Shown: in pieces, positions 1 through 7,510 of the stretch
How positions within the stretch are numbered: position 1 is the first letter of the stretch
Layout: every line of letters starts with the position of its first letter
NCBI GenBank assembly: GCA_020629285.1
Contig: JAHDDP010000014.1
Span: 22,307 to 86,306, forward strand
Source of the DNA: Maribacter sp.
GTDB taxonomy: Bacteria > Bacteroidota > Bacteroidia > Flavobacteriales > Flavobacteriaceae
DNA: 64,000 bases
Direction: 5' to 3'
Position numbers and translations under genes: made by a program
The notes under the pieces: generated by a model
Database searches by the model: none
Seen by the model: only the letters and a program-made list of their open reading frames with translations
What the model was told of the DNA's origin: nothing

Positions 1-454
1 GTTTACCATCTGTATTAAGCGTAATACGTTTATGTAAGGCTTTAGAGTTGTAATTGATAAGTGCCATTTCCAAATTTTCAACAGAGAAATTCTTACTGTT
101 AAATTTTTTGATTTTTACAATGGTCTCTTCTAGATCATCTGTATCAATTGGTTTCAAAAGATAATCCAGAGCCTGACTTTTTATCGCTTTTAAGGCATAT
201 TGGTTGTAAGCTGTGGTAATTATAACCGGAAAATTTTTATTGATCAGTTTACTAATAAACTGAAAACCGTCCATTGTTGGCATTTCTATATCTAAAAAAA
301 GACAATCTGGTGTATGTTTTTCTAAATAAGCTAGAGCTTCATTAGGGTTTGTAAACGAAGCTATTACATTGATTTCATCACTAAAATTTGTGAGCTCCCA
401 AGTTAAACTTTGAAGGGCTTTAATTTCATCATCTACAATAACAGCTTGTAACAT
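1..454 (-). CDS. LytTR-type response regulator, N-terminal part
   Basis: Partial gene running off the left edge; the first 151 codons are visible, starting at the ATG complementary to 452-454. The protein opens with a receiver domain: the acidic pair VDDE at residues 7-10, the phospho-acceptor in FLDIEMP (Asp55), the conserved Thr region around ITTAYN, and the Lys of LLKPID. After residue ~125 the sequence enters the linker that in this family leads to a LytTR DNA-binding domain. The output domain is outside the window, so LytTR is inferred from the receiver type common in Bacteroidota (AlgR/LytR branch). Usually it is paired with a 7TM or TPR histidine kinase, expected downstream, off the window. 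Confidence 0.8.
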   Translation of the reverse strand, partial: MLQAVIVDDEIKALQSLTWELTNFSDEINVIASFTNPNEALAYLEKHTPDCLFLDIEMPTMDGFQFISKLINKNFPVIITTAYNQYALKAIKSQALDYLLKPIDTDDLEETIVKIKKFNSKNFSVENLEMALINYNSKALHKRITLNTDGK

Positions 455-759
455 AAACGGTAGGTATCAAGTTAGAAAGTTATGAAAAATTACGCGCTTG
501 TGTTGCTTTCAAATACTAATTTGTACCAATGGAAGAGAAATTAGTGTAATCGGTATATTTCAAAGCAAAGGTGTCTAGAACCTAATTAGCATATACATCT
601 TGTAGGAAAAATACTATATATTTTTTTGTATGAATTTTTTCTCTTTTTCTGTATCCGCTTATACATAAAAAGGTACGAGTTATACAAAACAACTCTATCA
701 TTTTTGAGCATAAATCTACCTTTAGCAAAGAAATTCAGTATGTTATAAAAATAGATGGC
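455..759. other. Intergenic region, possible promoter for the 760 gene
   Basis: About 305 bases between the divergent regulator and the small gene at 760. The only element I can point to is TACCTTTA at 717-724 on the plus strand, one base off the Bacteroidota -7 consensus TAnnTTTG and placed 36 bases before the ATG at 760. The longest ORF inside is about 20 codons and looks fortuitous. Nothing else is recognisable. Confidence 0.35.
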
Positions 760-900
760 ATGAGAAAATGTGGCATAATGTTGACATTATTTGTTGTTGT
801 GTTGTTAATTGCTTCGCAATTTTTAGCAGAGAATAAAGAGTTAGATGAAAATTTGGCTGTGGCAACCGAAGTGCGAAAAGAAAATACAACCAGACCATAA
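760..900 (+). CDS. Small secreted or membrane peptide, 46 aa
   Basis: A 46-codon ORF starting ATG at 760 and ending TAA at 898-900. It reads as a basic N-terminus (MRKCGIM), a hydrophobic stretch of about 14 residues (LTLFVVVLLIASQF), then LAEN and a short charged tail ending in KENTTRP. That is the shape of a signal peptide with a mature peptide of about 23 residues, or a single-pass membrane peptide. It ends 9 bases before the next plus-strand gene (910), so the two are probably co-transcribed. No family is recognised. Against it: short length. For it: clean signal-like N-terminus, good spacing to the next gene, and a -7-like element upstream. Confidence 0.5.
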   Translation: MRKCGIMLTLFVVVLLIASQFLAENKELDENLAVATEVRKENTTRP

Positions 901-909
901 TAAGAGATT

Positions 910-1467
910 ATGCAAAACATTAAACGATTTATAAATAAGTCTTTTAAAATGTTTTGTTTTGGGTTTATACCGTTAATGTTGCTTGCGGGTACATCAAAAG
1001 AAAATTTTGATACCCCTAGACTAGATAACGGAACATGTAGTTTTAAAGTAGATGGAGAATTAAGCTTTAATTTGAATGGAGCTGCAACCTTTGAAAATAA
1101 AACTGAAGTGGATAGGTTAGGTTACAAGACAAATAAATTATTGCTTCATTTTACATCATGTAATGATAAAGAGATGCAAATTTTGGAAATTATGATTGCA
1201 TCTGATAAAGTAGATAAGCTTGATGTACAAATTGGCAAACATAAAATTAAAGACCTAAACCATTTGATAAATAATTTCAATGGGGTTTATGGCTTTGCAG
1301 ATTTAGGTAGTGTAAGTGAATTACCTTTTTTTATAGATTCTGGAGATATTACAATCACTGAAATCTTTTCTAACAATGTCGATGGCAAGTTAGAAGTAAA
1401 ATTAGTAAATGCTGAGGGAGTTTTTTTGAAAATCAAAGGATCTTTCAATGCAGATATAAAAGCTTAG
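910..1467 (+). CDS. Hypothetical secreted protein, 185 aa
   Basis: Not a family I recognise. Residues 1-27 look like a signal peptide (basic start, hydrophobic core FGFIPLMLLAG). The mature part of ~155 residues is rich in beta-strand patterns with alternating hydrophobics, has a Cys early (GTCSFKVDG) and a second at HFTSCND, and ends in KIKGSFNADIKA. Small beta-sandwich lipoproteins of unknown function in Bacteroidota look like this, but the Cys is not in a lipobox. It follows the 46-aa peptide gene by 9 bases and may share its transcript. Function unknown; periplasmic or surface location is inferred. Confidence 0.75.
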   Translation: MQNIKRFINKSFKMFCFGFIPLMLLAGTSKENFDTPRLDNGTCSFKVDGELSFNLNGAATFENKTEVDRLGYKTNKLLLHFTSCNDKEMQILEIMIASDKVDKLDVQIGKHKIKDLNHLINNFNGVYGFADLGSVSELPFFIDSGDITITEIFSNNVDGKLEVKLVNAEGVFLKIKGSFNADIKA

Positions 1468-1722
1468 ATTTAGTACGGTTCTTTATGAGATAGTGTATGT
1501 TATCTTATATCTAATGTTTGAGCGCCAAAATAAGTATAACTACGATTCGTCGTACGATTACATTCTAAGAAAAGGTTTCGGGGGAACTACCTTTATTAGA
1601 CTTGGTGGGCATTTTTCATAATAGAAGCATTAGTGGGGCCGTACATTTTTTATACTTTCCATTCAATAGTATATTTATTTCATTTTATAAAAACTTTATA
1701 CGGTTTTATTCAACACATGCAT

Positions 1723-1759
1723 TTTTAGGTTGATAGATTTTAATGTAATCTACCTAAAA
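1723..1759. other. Bulged stem-loop in intergenic DNA
   Basis: TTTTAGGT (1723-1730) pairs with ACCTAAAA (1752-1759), and inside it AGATT (1735-1739) pairs with AATCT (1747-1751), leaving a one-sided 4-base bulge (TGAT) and a 7-base loop. There is no T-run after either arm, so it is not a classical terminator. It could be an operator or the end of an RNA. Chance in AT-rich DNA cannot be excluded. Confidence 0.35.
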
Positions 1760-1854
1760 GTCGTTTATGTGTTATAATAAAAGGAGGGCTTATCTTGTAT
1801 AATATGAACGTTGGTTAACCACTACTTTTTTTTAAAAGGATTTAAAATAAGGGA

Positions 1855-1890
1855 ATAAAAAAGACCTCGCATGTAGAGAGGTCTTTTTTA
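1855..1890. terminator. Bidirectional intrinsic terminator
   Basis: AAGACCTC and GAGGTCTT form a perfect 8-bp stem with a 9-base loop, flanked by A-runs on the left and T-runs on the right, so it has a U-tract in both directions. On the minus strand it lies about 35 bases after the stop of the 29-codon gene at 1925-2014. This is the main support for that small gene being a transcribed unit. Confidence 0.8.
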
Positions 1891-1924
1891 TATACGGCTA
1901 AGCCGAGGTTAAGTAAGGGGATTC

Positions 1925-2014
1925 TTATTTATCATTTTTGATATAGGGCTTTAATACTGTCGAGAAAAGAAGTGCAGCTGCATATATCAATAATATTGTG
2001 ATGTAGTTTTCCAT
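1925..2014 (-). CDS. Tiny membrane protein, 29 aa
   Basis: A 29-codon ORF with ATG at 2012-2014 (minus) and TAA at 1925-1927. The peptide has the N-terminus MENYITILLIYAAALLFS, one transmembrane helix, and a short basic or polar tail. It resembles its neighbour at 2065-2265 position by position: a Tyr at residue 4, an LxYA core, then LL and a Ser. Both resemble the N-terminal helix of the FeoB-associated protein at 60418-60567 (LQHILVY). A clear terminator follows at 1855-1890. Function unknown; a small inner-membrane accessory protein is the best guess. Below the usual gene-calling size, so confidence is moderate. Confidence 0.5.
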   Translation of the reverse strand: MENYITILLIYAAALLFSTVLKPYIKNDK

Positions 2015-2064
2015 AACTTAAGTATTAGAGTATAAGAGATATACGTAGCAAATTCCGTTTTGGA

Positions 2065-2265
2065 TTACGGAAACTTAATGGTATTGTTAAAAATGCTATG
2101 AAAAGTTAATTTTATGGCGTTTTTGAGATTAAACCACATATAACTGAGTCTAATTTGAAACAAGTCAAAAGAATGGGACTTAACCTTTTTATAGATATAA
2201 AAAGATAATTTGGAGACCAGAAGTAAACTGGCATATACGAGTACTGCTTGTAGGTATTGGGACAT
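2065..2265 (-). CDS. Small membrane protein, 66 aa
   Basis: An ORF on the minus strand; I take the second ATG (2263-2265, MSQYLQAVLVYA) because it aligns with the 29-aa neighbour, although an ATG two codons earlier is possible. Residues ~3-24 form a hydrophobic helix, followed by a basic segment (YKKVKS) and a 40-residue tail with aromatic residues but no cysteines. The helix start matches the FeoB-associated protein in this window (LQ-x-hydrophobic-LVY). It lies 50 bases upstream of the 29-aa gene in the same direction. Function unknown; the tail may be non-functional read-through of a decaying gene. Confidence 0.4.
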   Translation of the reverse strand: MSQYLQAVLVYASLLLVSKLSFYIYKKVKSHSFDLFQIRLSYMWFNLKNAIKLTFHSIFNNTIKFP

Positions 2266-2304
2266 ATACAAAAGAACGCATAAGTAAGTAAATTCTTACA
2301 TTTG

Positions 2305-2355
2305 TAATATGTATTTCATCGAAAAAGCATCAACTATTCGATGAAATGCATATTA
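2305..2355. repeat. 19-bp inverted repeat hairpin
   Basis: Positions 2305-2323 pair with 2337-2355 over 19 bp with a single G-T wobble (T2312/G2348) and a 13-base loop. It lies 47 bases past the stop of the minus-strand gene ending at 2402 and about 40 bases upstream of the small gene at 2065-2265. There is no U-tract beyond the stem, so it could be a 3' end stabiliser, a factor-assisted terminator of the sugar operon, or an operator. Confidence 0.6.
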
Positions 2356-2401
2356 TGCTCTTTAGCTTATGTCTAATAACAATAAAACAAACGATACAGA
2401 A

Positions 2402-3325
2402 TTATAAAAAAGCATCCACTTTTTTATATGCTTCAATTACCGCTAGTTCTCCTTCTTTACCATCTCTAGAGTTACCGTGCTCCATGCCAAGTACTCCATC
2501 AAATCCTTGTGTATGTATCCATTTAAATACATTGTGATAGTTAATTTCACCTGTAGTTGGTTCATTTCTTCCAGGGTTGTCCCCAATTTGGATATATGCT
2601 ATTTCTGACCAAGAAGCTTCCATATTAGGTATTATGTTTCCTTCTTGAATTTGTTGATGGTAGATGTCAAACAGAATTTTACACGATGGTGAGTTGACCG
2701 CCTTGCAAATTTCGAACGCTTGTGGCGAATCTGTTAAAAACAGCCCCGGGTGATTTCTTAAATTCAATGGTTCTAAAACCATGGTAATATTATGAGGTTC
2801 TAATAGTGCAGAAGCCTGTTTTAAACTTTCAATAACATTAGCCGTTTGGTAGCCCATTCTTAATTTAAGGTCTAAATGCCCCGGTACTACGGTCATCCAT
2901 TTGGCATTAACACGTTTAGCAACTTCAATGGAATTTTTTATGTCATTCAAAAATTCTTCTCTTTTGGTTGGATCGCCAGATGCTAAATTTGGTGTTTTCC
3001 AATGTATTTCGTGAGCAACGAACACACCCATTTCTAAACCACGTTCTTTCATGGTTTTTGCCATCTTTTCTTGTAGTTCAATTGGTCTTTTACGCATTTC
3101 ATTATCTTCAAATGCGGTATAACCTTGATCCGCCATAAAATTTAATTGGTCGATTGGATCATCACCTGCCATGTGTTTAAACATACCTATATGTGGCGCA
3201 TATTTTAAATTGTATTTATGGGTATCTACGGTTTTGTTTATTGTTTTGGCATATGATAACGTGCTGCCTATGGAAATTGCACCAGTAGTCAATGCAGATT
3301 TTTGAATAAAGCTTCTTCTTTTCAT
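2402..3325 (-). CDS. Hydroxypyruvate isomerase-like TIM-barrel protein with Tat signal
   Basis: A 307-aa protein of the xylose-isomerase-like TIM-barrel superfamily (AP endonuclease 2 fold). I start at the ATG at 3323-3325 because it opens a Tat-type signal (MKRRSFIQKSALTTG) ending near SYA; the longer open frame upstream runs into the preceding gene. Metal and substrate residues are visible: EPLNLRNH, LFDIYHQQ, QIGDNPGRNEP and MEHGNSRDG. The GDNPGR/TGEINY pattern is like hydroxypyruvate isomerase (Hyi). Role: probable isomerase or epimerase of a keto-sugar or sugar acid, in the periplasm if the Tat signal is used. It is third in the operon after the GMC oxidoreductase and subunit 3, separated from the latter by 79 bases holding a strong hairpin. 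Confidence 0.85.
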   Translation of the reverse strand: MKRRSFIQKSALTTGAISIGSTLSYAKTINKTVDTHKYNLKYAPHIGMFKHMAGDDPIDQLNFMADQGYTAFEDNEMRKRPIELQEKMAKTMKERGLEMGVFVAHEIHWKTPNLASGDPTKREEFLNDIKNSIEVAKRVNAKWMTVVPGHLDLKLRMGYQTANVIESLKQASALLEPHNITMVLEPLNLRNHPGLFLTDSPQAFEICKAVNSPSCKILFDIYHQQIQEGNIIPNMEASWSEIAYIQIGDNPGRNEPTTGEINYHNVFKWIHTQGFDGVLGMEHGNSRDGKEGELAVIEAYKKVDAFL

Positions 3326-3345
3326 GAGTAGTGTTTTATAATGAA

Positions 3346-3382
3346 AATAGCCAAGAGCAACGTAAGAATGCTCTTGGCTATT
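3346..3382 (-). terminator. Intra-operon stem-loop
   Basis: AATAGCCAAGAGCA (3346-3359) pairs perfectly over 14 bp with 3369-3382, with a 9-base loop. In the minus transcript it is followed by UUUUCAUU. It sits between the subunit 3 gene and the isomerase gene of the same operon, so it may be a partial terminator or mRNA end protector that sets a lower level for the isomerase. Confidence 0.7.
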
Positions 3383-3404
3383 GAATACATAAGATATTAT
3401 AAGA

Positions 3405-4052
3405 TTATAAAGACCATGCTTTACCTTCTGTAAGCTCTTGAAGGTCTCCACAAGGTACATATTCACCTGGTACAGGTAAGTATGCCAAAACATTTTCGCC
3501 TACATATTCAGAAGCTTTATAGCCCCAAATAGTCATACCTCTTAAGTTGTTGGCAAAAGCAAATCTTGAAACTTCGTCATCTAATTCTGCTGTATCTCCA
3601 TTTGCAATAGCTTTTGTGTAGCTATTAATGGTTTTGAACATTTCTGCTTGCTCATCTTTGTTGTATTTTAAAGAACTTGCCAAGACAGGTTCTAAGTCTT
3701 CAGCAGTCAAATCTTCGGCTTTTTCTTTTCCAGAATCTGCCAAAGCTTTGTTTGTGAATTTTGTCATGGACATTTTAAGAAAATCTTGTTTTTCCTTTTC
3801 CATAACATCTTTGGCGAATCTATCAATGAAAACATCTACCTGTACTTCTGAAGCGGAAGGTGTGTCTGTTTTTGGTAAAATAATGTCTACCAGCTTAGAA
3901 AGTACGGTACCTTCTGTTTGGGTCAGAAACTCTGGAGTCCAAGTTAGGGCCGGTTCACTTTTACAGCTTTGAACAATTGATAATAATGTTGGGGTAGCCA
4001 CCATATATCCAAGCGACATCCCCATATTTTTTAATACGCGTCTTCTATCCAT
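3405..4052 (-). CDS. Gluconate 2-dehydrogenase subunit 3 family protein
   Basis: A 215-aa protein of the gluconate 2-dehydrogenase subunit 3 family, the small (gamma) partner of membrane-associated FAD sugar dehydrogenases. The N-terminus carries a Tat motif (MDRRRVLKNMG) with hydrophobic core and a Cys at residue ~30 (VQSCKSEP) that could be lipidated. The body has the family's pattern of two helical halves with LVDIILPKTDTPSA and a C-terminal GxEYVP-like stretch. Known role in the family: the Tat signal carries the folded FAD subunit across the membrane. Its start codon overlaps the stop of the GMC gene (4052), so the two are translationally coupled. Confidence 0.9.
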   Translation of the reverse strand: MDRRRVLKNMGMSLGYMVATPTLLSIVQSCKSEPALTWTPEFLTQTEGTVLSKLVDIILPKTDTPSASEVQVDVFIDRFAKDVMEKEKQDFLKMSMTKFTNKALADSGKEKAEDLTAEDLEPVLASSLKYNKDEQAEMFKTINSYTKAIANGDTAELDDEVSRFAFANNLRGMTIWGYKASEYVGENVLAYLPVPGEYVPCGDLQELTEGKAWSL

Positions 4053-5764
4053 TATATGTTTCCTTTTTTAAGTTGTTCAACTGCATGGTTTGCAGCTCTG
4101 GCCGTAAAGGCCATGTAAGTCAATGATGGGTTAACACAACTGGCAGAAGTCATAAAAGACCCGTCAGTTACATATACGTTAGGTACATCGTGTAATTGGT
4201 TGTTTCCGTTTAGTACAGATGTTTTTCTATCTCTACCCATACGTGCGGTTCCCATCTCGTGAATTCCAAGCCCTAATGCGCTTTCTTCATCATATCCTTT
4301 TACATCCCTAAGACCTGCTTTTTCTAGCATATCTACTGCAGATTCCAACATGTCTTTACGCATTTTTAGCTCATTTTCTTGAAGCTCTGCATCAAAAGTT
4401 ACGGTTGGTAAACCCCAGTCATCTAATTTATCGTAGTCTAATGTAAATCTATTGTTTTCATAAGGTAGCACTTCTCCAAAGCCCATCATACCAAACGTCC
4501 ATCCACCTGGTTTTAAAATAACATCTTTAAGTTCTTTACCATGGGAAAGTTCTGCAATAGATTCTTGCCAGTTTCCTCTAGATGCACCACCTTGGTATCC
4601 AAATCCTCTTTTGTAATCTTTTCTATCGGAATCTCCGCCCAAGTTTCTAAATCTAGGAATATAGATTCCGTTAGGCTTTCTTCCTTTGTAATATTTGTCA
4701 TCGAATCCGTCAAATTTTCCGGAAGCACCAACCTTTAGTTGATGATCCATAATGTTACGACCCAATTGGTCAGATTCATTACCCATACCGTTAGGGAATG
4801 TTTCAGATTTAGATTGCATTAAAATAGATGTTGATGCAATTGCAGATGCACATAAGAATATAACTTTTGCCTTGAATTCAAAATTTTCCTTGGTATTTGC
4901 ATCTATAACCTTTACCCCTGTTGCTTTCTTTGTCTTTGGGTCATAAATGACTTCATGTACGATAGAGTCTGGTCTTAGTGTCATATTACCCGTAGCCTCT
5001 GCTGCTGGTAATGTAGAAGATAAACTACTGAAGTAAGCTCCAAAAGGACACCCTCTAATACATCTATTCCTAAACTGACATTTACTTCTTCCGTTAAACT
5101 GCTTGGTTCCTGTAATATGGGCTGTTCTACCGGCGGTTACTACACGACCGTTGAAGTTTTCAGCAACTTTTTCCCTGAATTCCTGCTCTACACAGTTCAG
5201 GTCCATCATTGGTAAAAATTTACCATCTGGTAATTGTTCTAAGCCTAGGTTTTCACCACTTACACCAATGTACTCTTCAACCTTATCGTACCAAGGTGCA
5301 ATATCTTTATAACGAACAGGCCAATCTACGGCAATACCTTCTTTTTTGTTTGCTTCAAAATCAATATCGCTTAAACGGTAACTTTGACGCCCCCATTGTA
5401 AAGAACGACCACCTAAGTGATAGCCTCTCATCCAATCAAATCGCTTTGTTTCGTTGTATGGATGCTTAAGGTCATTTACAAACCACATATTACTGGCTTG
5501 GTTTGTTGTATAACCGGTTCTATTTTGCTTTGGTTGTTGCTCTATTATTTCTTTAGTCGGTTCACCTGCATTCGGAAAATCCCACGGATCCATATTAGCG
5601 GTCTCGTAATCATCAATATGTTTAACCATTCTACCACGCTCCAGTACTAGCGTTTTAAGGCCCGCCTCACATAATTCTTTTGCGGCCCAACCGCCACTAA
5701 TTCCGGTACCTACAACTATAGCGTCGTAGGACTCCTGTTCTTCGTTATAATAAAATTTGCTCAT
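4052..5764 (-). CDS. GMC oxidoreductase, FAD sugar dehydrogenase large subunit (first copy)
   Basis: A 570-aa GMC-family flavoprotein. FAD-binding motif VVGTGISGG lies at residues 17-25, and GGRSLQWGRQ at ~118-126 is the second GMC signature region. Catalytic His (GIHEMGTARMG, ~503) and Asn (CVNPSLTYMAF, ~544) are both present. A cysteine group Cys229-x5-Cys235-x3-Cys239-Pro resembles the Fe-S cluster ligands of bacterial FAD glucose dehydrogenase. It has no signal peptide of its own, fitting export by the subunit 3 encoded next. Likely oxidises a sugar or glycoside, perhaps at C3, passing electrons to a cytochrome or quinone. First gene of the operon; divergent from the gene at 5938. Confidence 0.9.
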   Translation of the reverse strand: MSKFYYNEEQESYDAIVVGTGISGGWAAKELCEAGLKTLVLERGRMVKHIDDYETANMDPWDFPNAGEPTKEIIEQQPKQNRTGYTTNQASNMWFVNDLKHPYNETKRFDWMRGYHLGGRSLQWGRQSYRLSDIDFEANKKEGIAVDWPVRYKDIAPWYDKVEEYIGVSGENLGLEQLPDGKFLPMMDLNCVEQEFREKVAENFNGRVVTAGRTAHITGTKQFNGRSKCQFRNRCIRGCPFGAYFSSLSSTLPAAEATGNMTLRPDSIVHEVIYDPKTKKATGVKVIDANTKENFEFKAKVIFLCASAIASTSILMQSKSETFPNGMGNESDQLGRNIMDHQLKVGASGKFDGFDDKYYKGRKPNGIYIPRFRNLGGDSDRKDYKRGFGYQGGASRGNWQESIAELSHGKELKDVILKPGGWTFGMMGFGEVLPYENNRFTLDYDKLDDWGLPTVTFDAELQENELKMRKDMLESAVDMLEKAGLRDVKGYDEESALGLGIHEMGTARMGRDRKTSVLNGNNQLHDVPNVYVTDGSFMTSASCVNPSLTYMAFTARAANHAVEQLKKGNI

Positions 5765-5831
5765 AAAAGTTGTTTAATCTCTAAATTTATTAAATATTAA
5801 ATTAATTCTATACATTTAATGTCCATTCTTA

Positions 5832-5858
5832 TTGCGAAATTCGCTAAAATTAACTTTG
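5832..5858 (+). promoter_or_regulatory. Promoter of the 5938 operon with embedded palindrome
   Basis: TAACTTTG at 5851-5858 matches the Bacteroidota -7 consensus TAnnTTTG, with a TTG at 5832-5834 sixteen bases upstream as a -33 element. The spacer contains the palindrome GCGAA-A-TTCGC (5834-5844), a possible operator between this operon and the divergent GMC operon. The predicted 5' leader of the 5938 gene is about 75 bases. Confidence 0.5.
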
Positions 5859-5937
5859 AGTTAGATTAATTGGTTTATTCAAGAGTTTAACGTCAATGGT
5901 TAATATTATATTTCAAACAACAACAAACTACCAAAAC

Positions 5938-6930
5938 ATGAGAAGAAAAAGTTTTATCCGATTCGCGTCTATGGCGGGTATAGGTATATCGTTACTAGGA
6001 ACTTACGCTTGTAAGGAAACAAAAAAAGAGAAAGAAGGAAATGAAGAAATTGTAATGGAAGAAGATACCAAAACTCCATTTTTTAAATTGTCTTTGGCAC
6101 AGTGGTCCATGCACAAAATGATCAGAGAAGATGGTGTAGATCCATATTCTTTTGCCGAAAAAGCAAAAAATTGGGGGTTTACCGGTTTAGAGTATGTAAG
6201 CCAACTGTATAATCCTGAATTGGAAGATGCTGGTTATTCTGAAGAGGCAATGGCAAATTTTGTTGCAAAATCTAATGCAGAAGCAGAGAAATACGGAATG
6301 AAAAACGTGTTGATCATGATCGATGGTCAAGGTAATTTGGCCGTTGACGATGAAACCGAAAGAAATGAAACTGTTGAGAAACACAAAAAATGGGTAGATG
6401 CGGCCGCAGCAATGGGTTGTCATGCCATTAGAGTAAACCTTAATGGAAGTAATGTGCCAGATCAATGGATCAAGAATTCTGTAGACGGTCTTACAAAATT
6501 AGCTACTTATGCAAAAACGAAGGGTATTAATATTCTGGTAGAAAACCATGGCGGTTTGTCATCTAATGGAGAATTGCATGCCCAGGTTATGAAAACCGTG
6601 AATATGGATAACTGTGGAAGTTTACCTGATTTTGGAAACTTCTGTATAGAACGAAAACCAGATAGCAGGGACTGCCTTACGGAGTATGACAAATACAAGG
6701 GTGTAAAAGAATTAATGCCTTATGCAAAAGCGGTAAGTGCAAAATCCAATAATTTTGATGCAGATGGTTATGATACAGGTATCGATTACGTAAAAATGCT
6801 CAATATTGTAAACAATGCAGGCTATAACGGTTTTATCGGTGTGGAATATGAAGGGTCTGAAATAAGTGAGGCAGATGGCATCATTGCTACAAGAGATCTT
6901 TTGCTGAAAGCTGCAAAAGAAATAGAATAA
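5938..6930 (+). CDS. Sugar phosphate isomerase/epimerase, secreted TIM barrel
   Basis: A 330-aa xylose-isomerase-like TIM-barrel protein. The start at 5938 opens MRRKSFIRFASMAG, a Tat-like start, followed by a lipobox (LLGTYAC) at ~residue 25, so the product is probably a periplasmic lipoprotein. An ATG 14 codons upstream would add residues in front of the twin arginines and is less likely. Barrel motifs: SLAQWSMHKM, EYVSQLY, VENHGG and GVEYEG. Substrate unknown; context suggests a keto-sugar. It is followed after 15 bases by the DinB gene. The leader carries a CAA-rich stretch at 5912-5927. Confidence 0.8.
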   Translation: MRRKSFIRFASMAGIGISLLGTYACKETKKEKEGNEEIVMEEDTKTPFFKLSLAQWSMHKMIREDGVDPYSFAEKAKNWGFTGLEYVSQLYNPELEDAGYSEEAMANFVAKSNAEAEKYGMKNVLIMIDGQGNLAVDDETERNETVEKHKKWVDAAAAMGCHAIRVNLNGSNVPDQWIKNSVDGLTKLATYAKTKGINILVENHGGLSSNGELHAQVMKTVNMDNCGSLPDFGNFCIERKPDSRDCLTEYDKYKGVKELMPYAKAVSAKSNNFDADGYDTGIDYVKMLNIVNNAGYNGFIGVEYEGSEISEADGIIATRDLLLKAAKEIE

Positions 6931-6945
6931 TCAACAGCGTAATTT

Positions 6946-7389
6946 ATGGAAACTTTTTTCAATGAAATTTTTGACTATAATTTTCACTGCAACAAGAAGC
7001 TTATAGAACAGTGTTTGGCACTTAATACTGTGCCGCCAGAAACCATGCGTTTATTTAGTCATATCTTAAATGCACATCATATTTGGAACTCAAGAATCTT
7101 AAATAAACCTAGTGAGTATAAGGTTTGGCAAGAGCATGATGTGAAAAAATGGGCTGATATTCATTATGAAAATCAACGTAGTTCTTTCGAGATAGTAACT
7201 AATGCCGATAATTTTGACAGGCGTATAGATTATGAAAATTCTGAAGGGCGATTGTTTACAAATACCTTACAAGATATTCTTTTTCATATCATCAATCATT
7301 CTACTGGTCATAGAGGGCAAATTGCCGTAGATTTTAGAAATAATGACGAAACCCCAATAAGCTCAGATTATGTTTATTATAGGAGATAA
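6946..7389 (+). CDS. DinB family protein
   Basis: A 147-aa four-helix protein of the DinB/YfiT type. Histidines that in this family bind a metal are seen at FSHILNAHHIW (~41-48) and HIINHSTGHRGQI (~118-130). The length is typical for the family. DinB-like proteins are often metal-dependent hydrolases or thiol transferases; the exact activity is not predictable. It begins 15 bases after the isomerase gene and is probably co-transcribed with it. No link to the sugar pathway is known, so the association may be incidental. Confidence 0.8.
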   Translation: METFFNEIFDYNFHCNKKLIEQCLALNTVPPETMRLFSHILNAHHIWNSRILNKPSEYKVWQEHDVKKWADIHYENQRSSFEIVTNADNFDRRIDYENSEGRLFTNTLQDILFHIINHSTGHRGQIAVDFRNNDETPISSDYVYYRR

Positions 7390-7510
7390 ATGATATCACA
7401 TATTTTAGATTTTTTATATGATATAGTTCTTTGCGGTTTTCATAATTTTATTCTTTATTAATTCTGATAAATAATTTTATTTAAAAATTTCAATTTAAAC
7501 AACAACCAAA

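Larger units (their letters stand above)
1468..1924. other. Intergenic region with two stem-loops
   Basis: About 450 bases without a convincing gene. It contains a bulged stem-loop at 1723-1759 and a bidirectional terminator at 1855-1890, each listed separately. No tRNA or known structured RNA was recognised. Confidence 0.5.

Noticed and set aside
735..920. 61-codon open frame on the minus strand
   Set aside because: It is the mirror of the 46-aa plus-strand gene and the start of the next gene, has no promoter or family similarity, and its N-terminus has no clear signal; the plus-strand reading is the better one.
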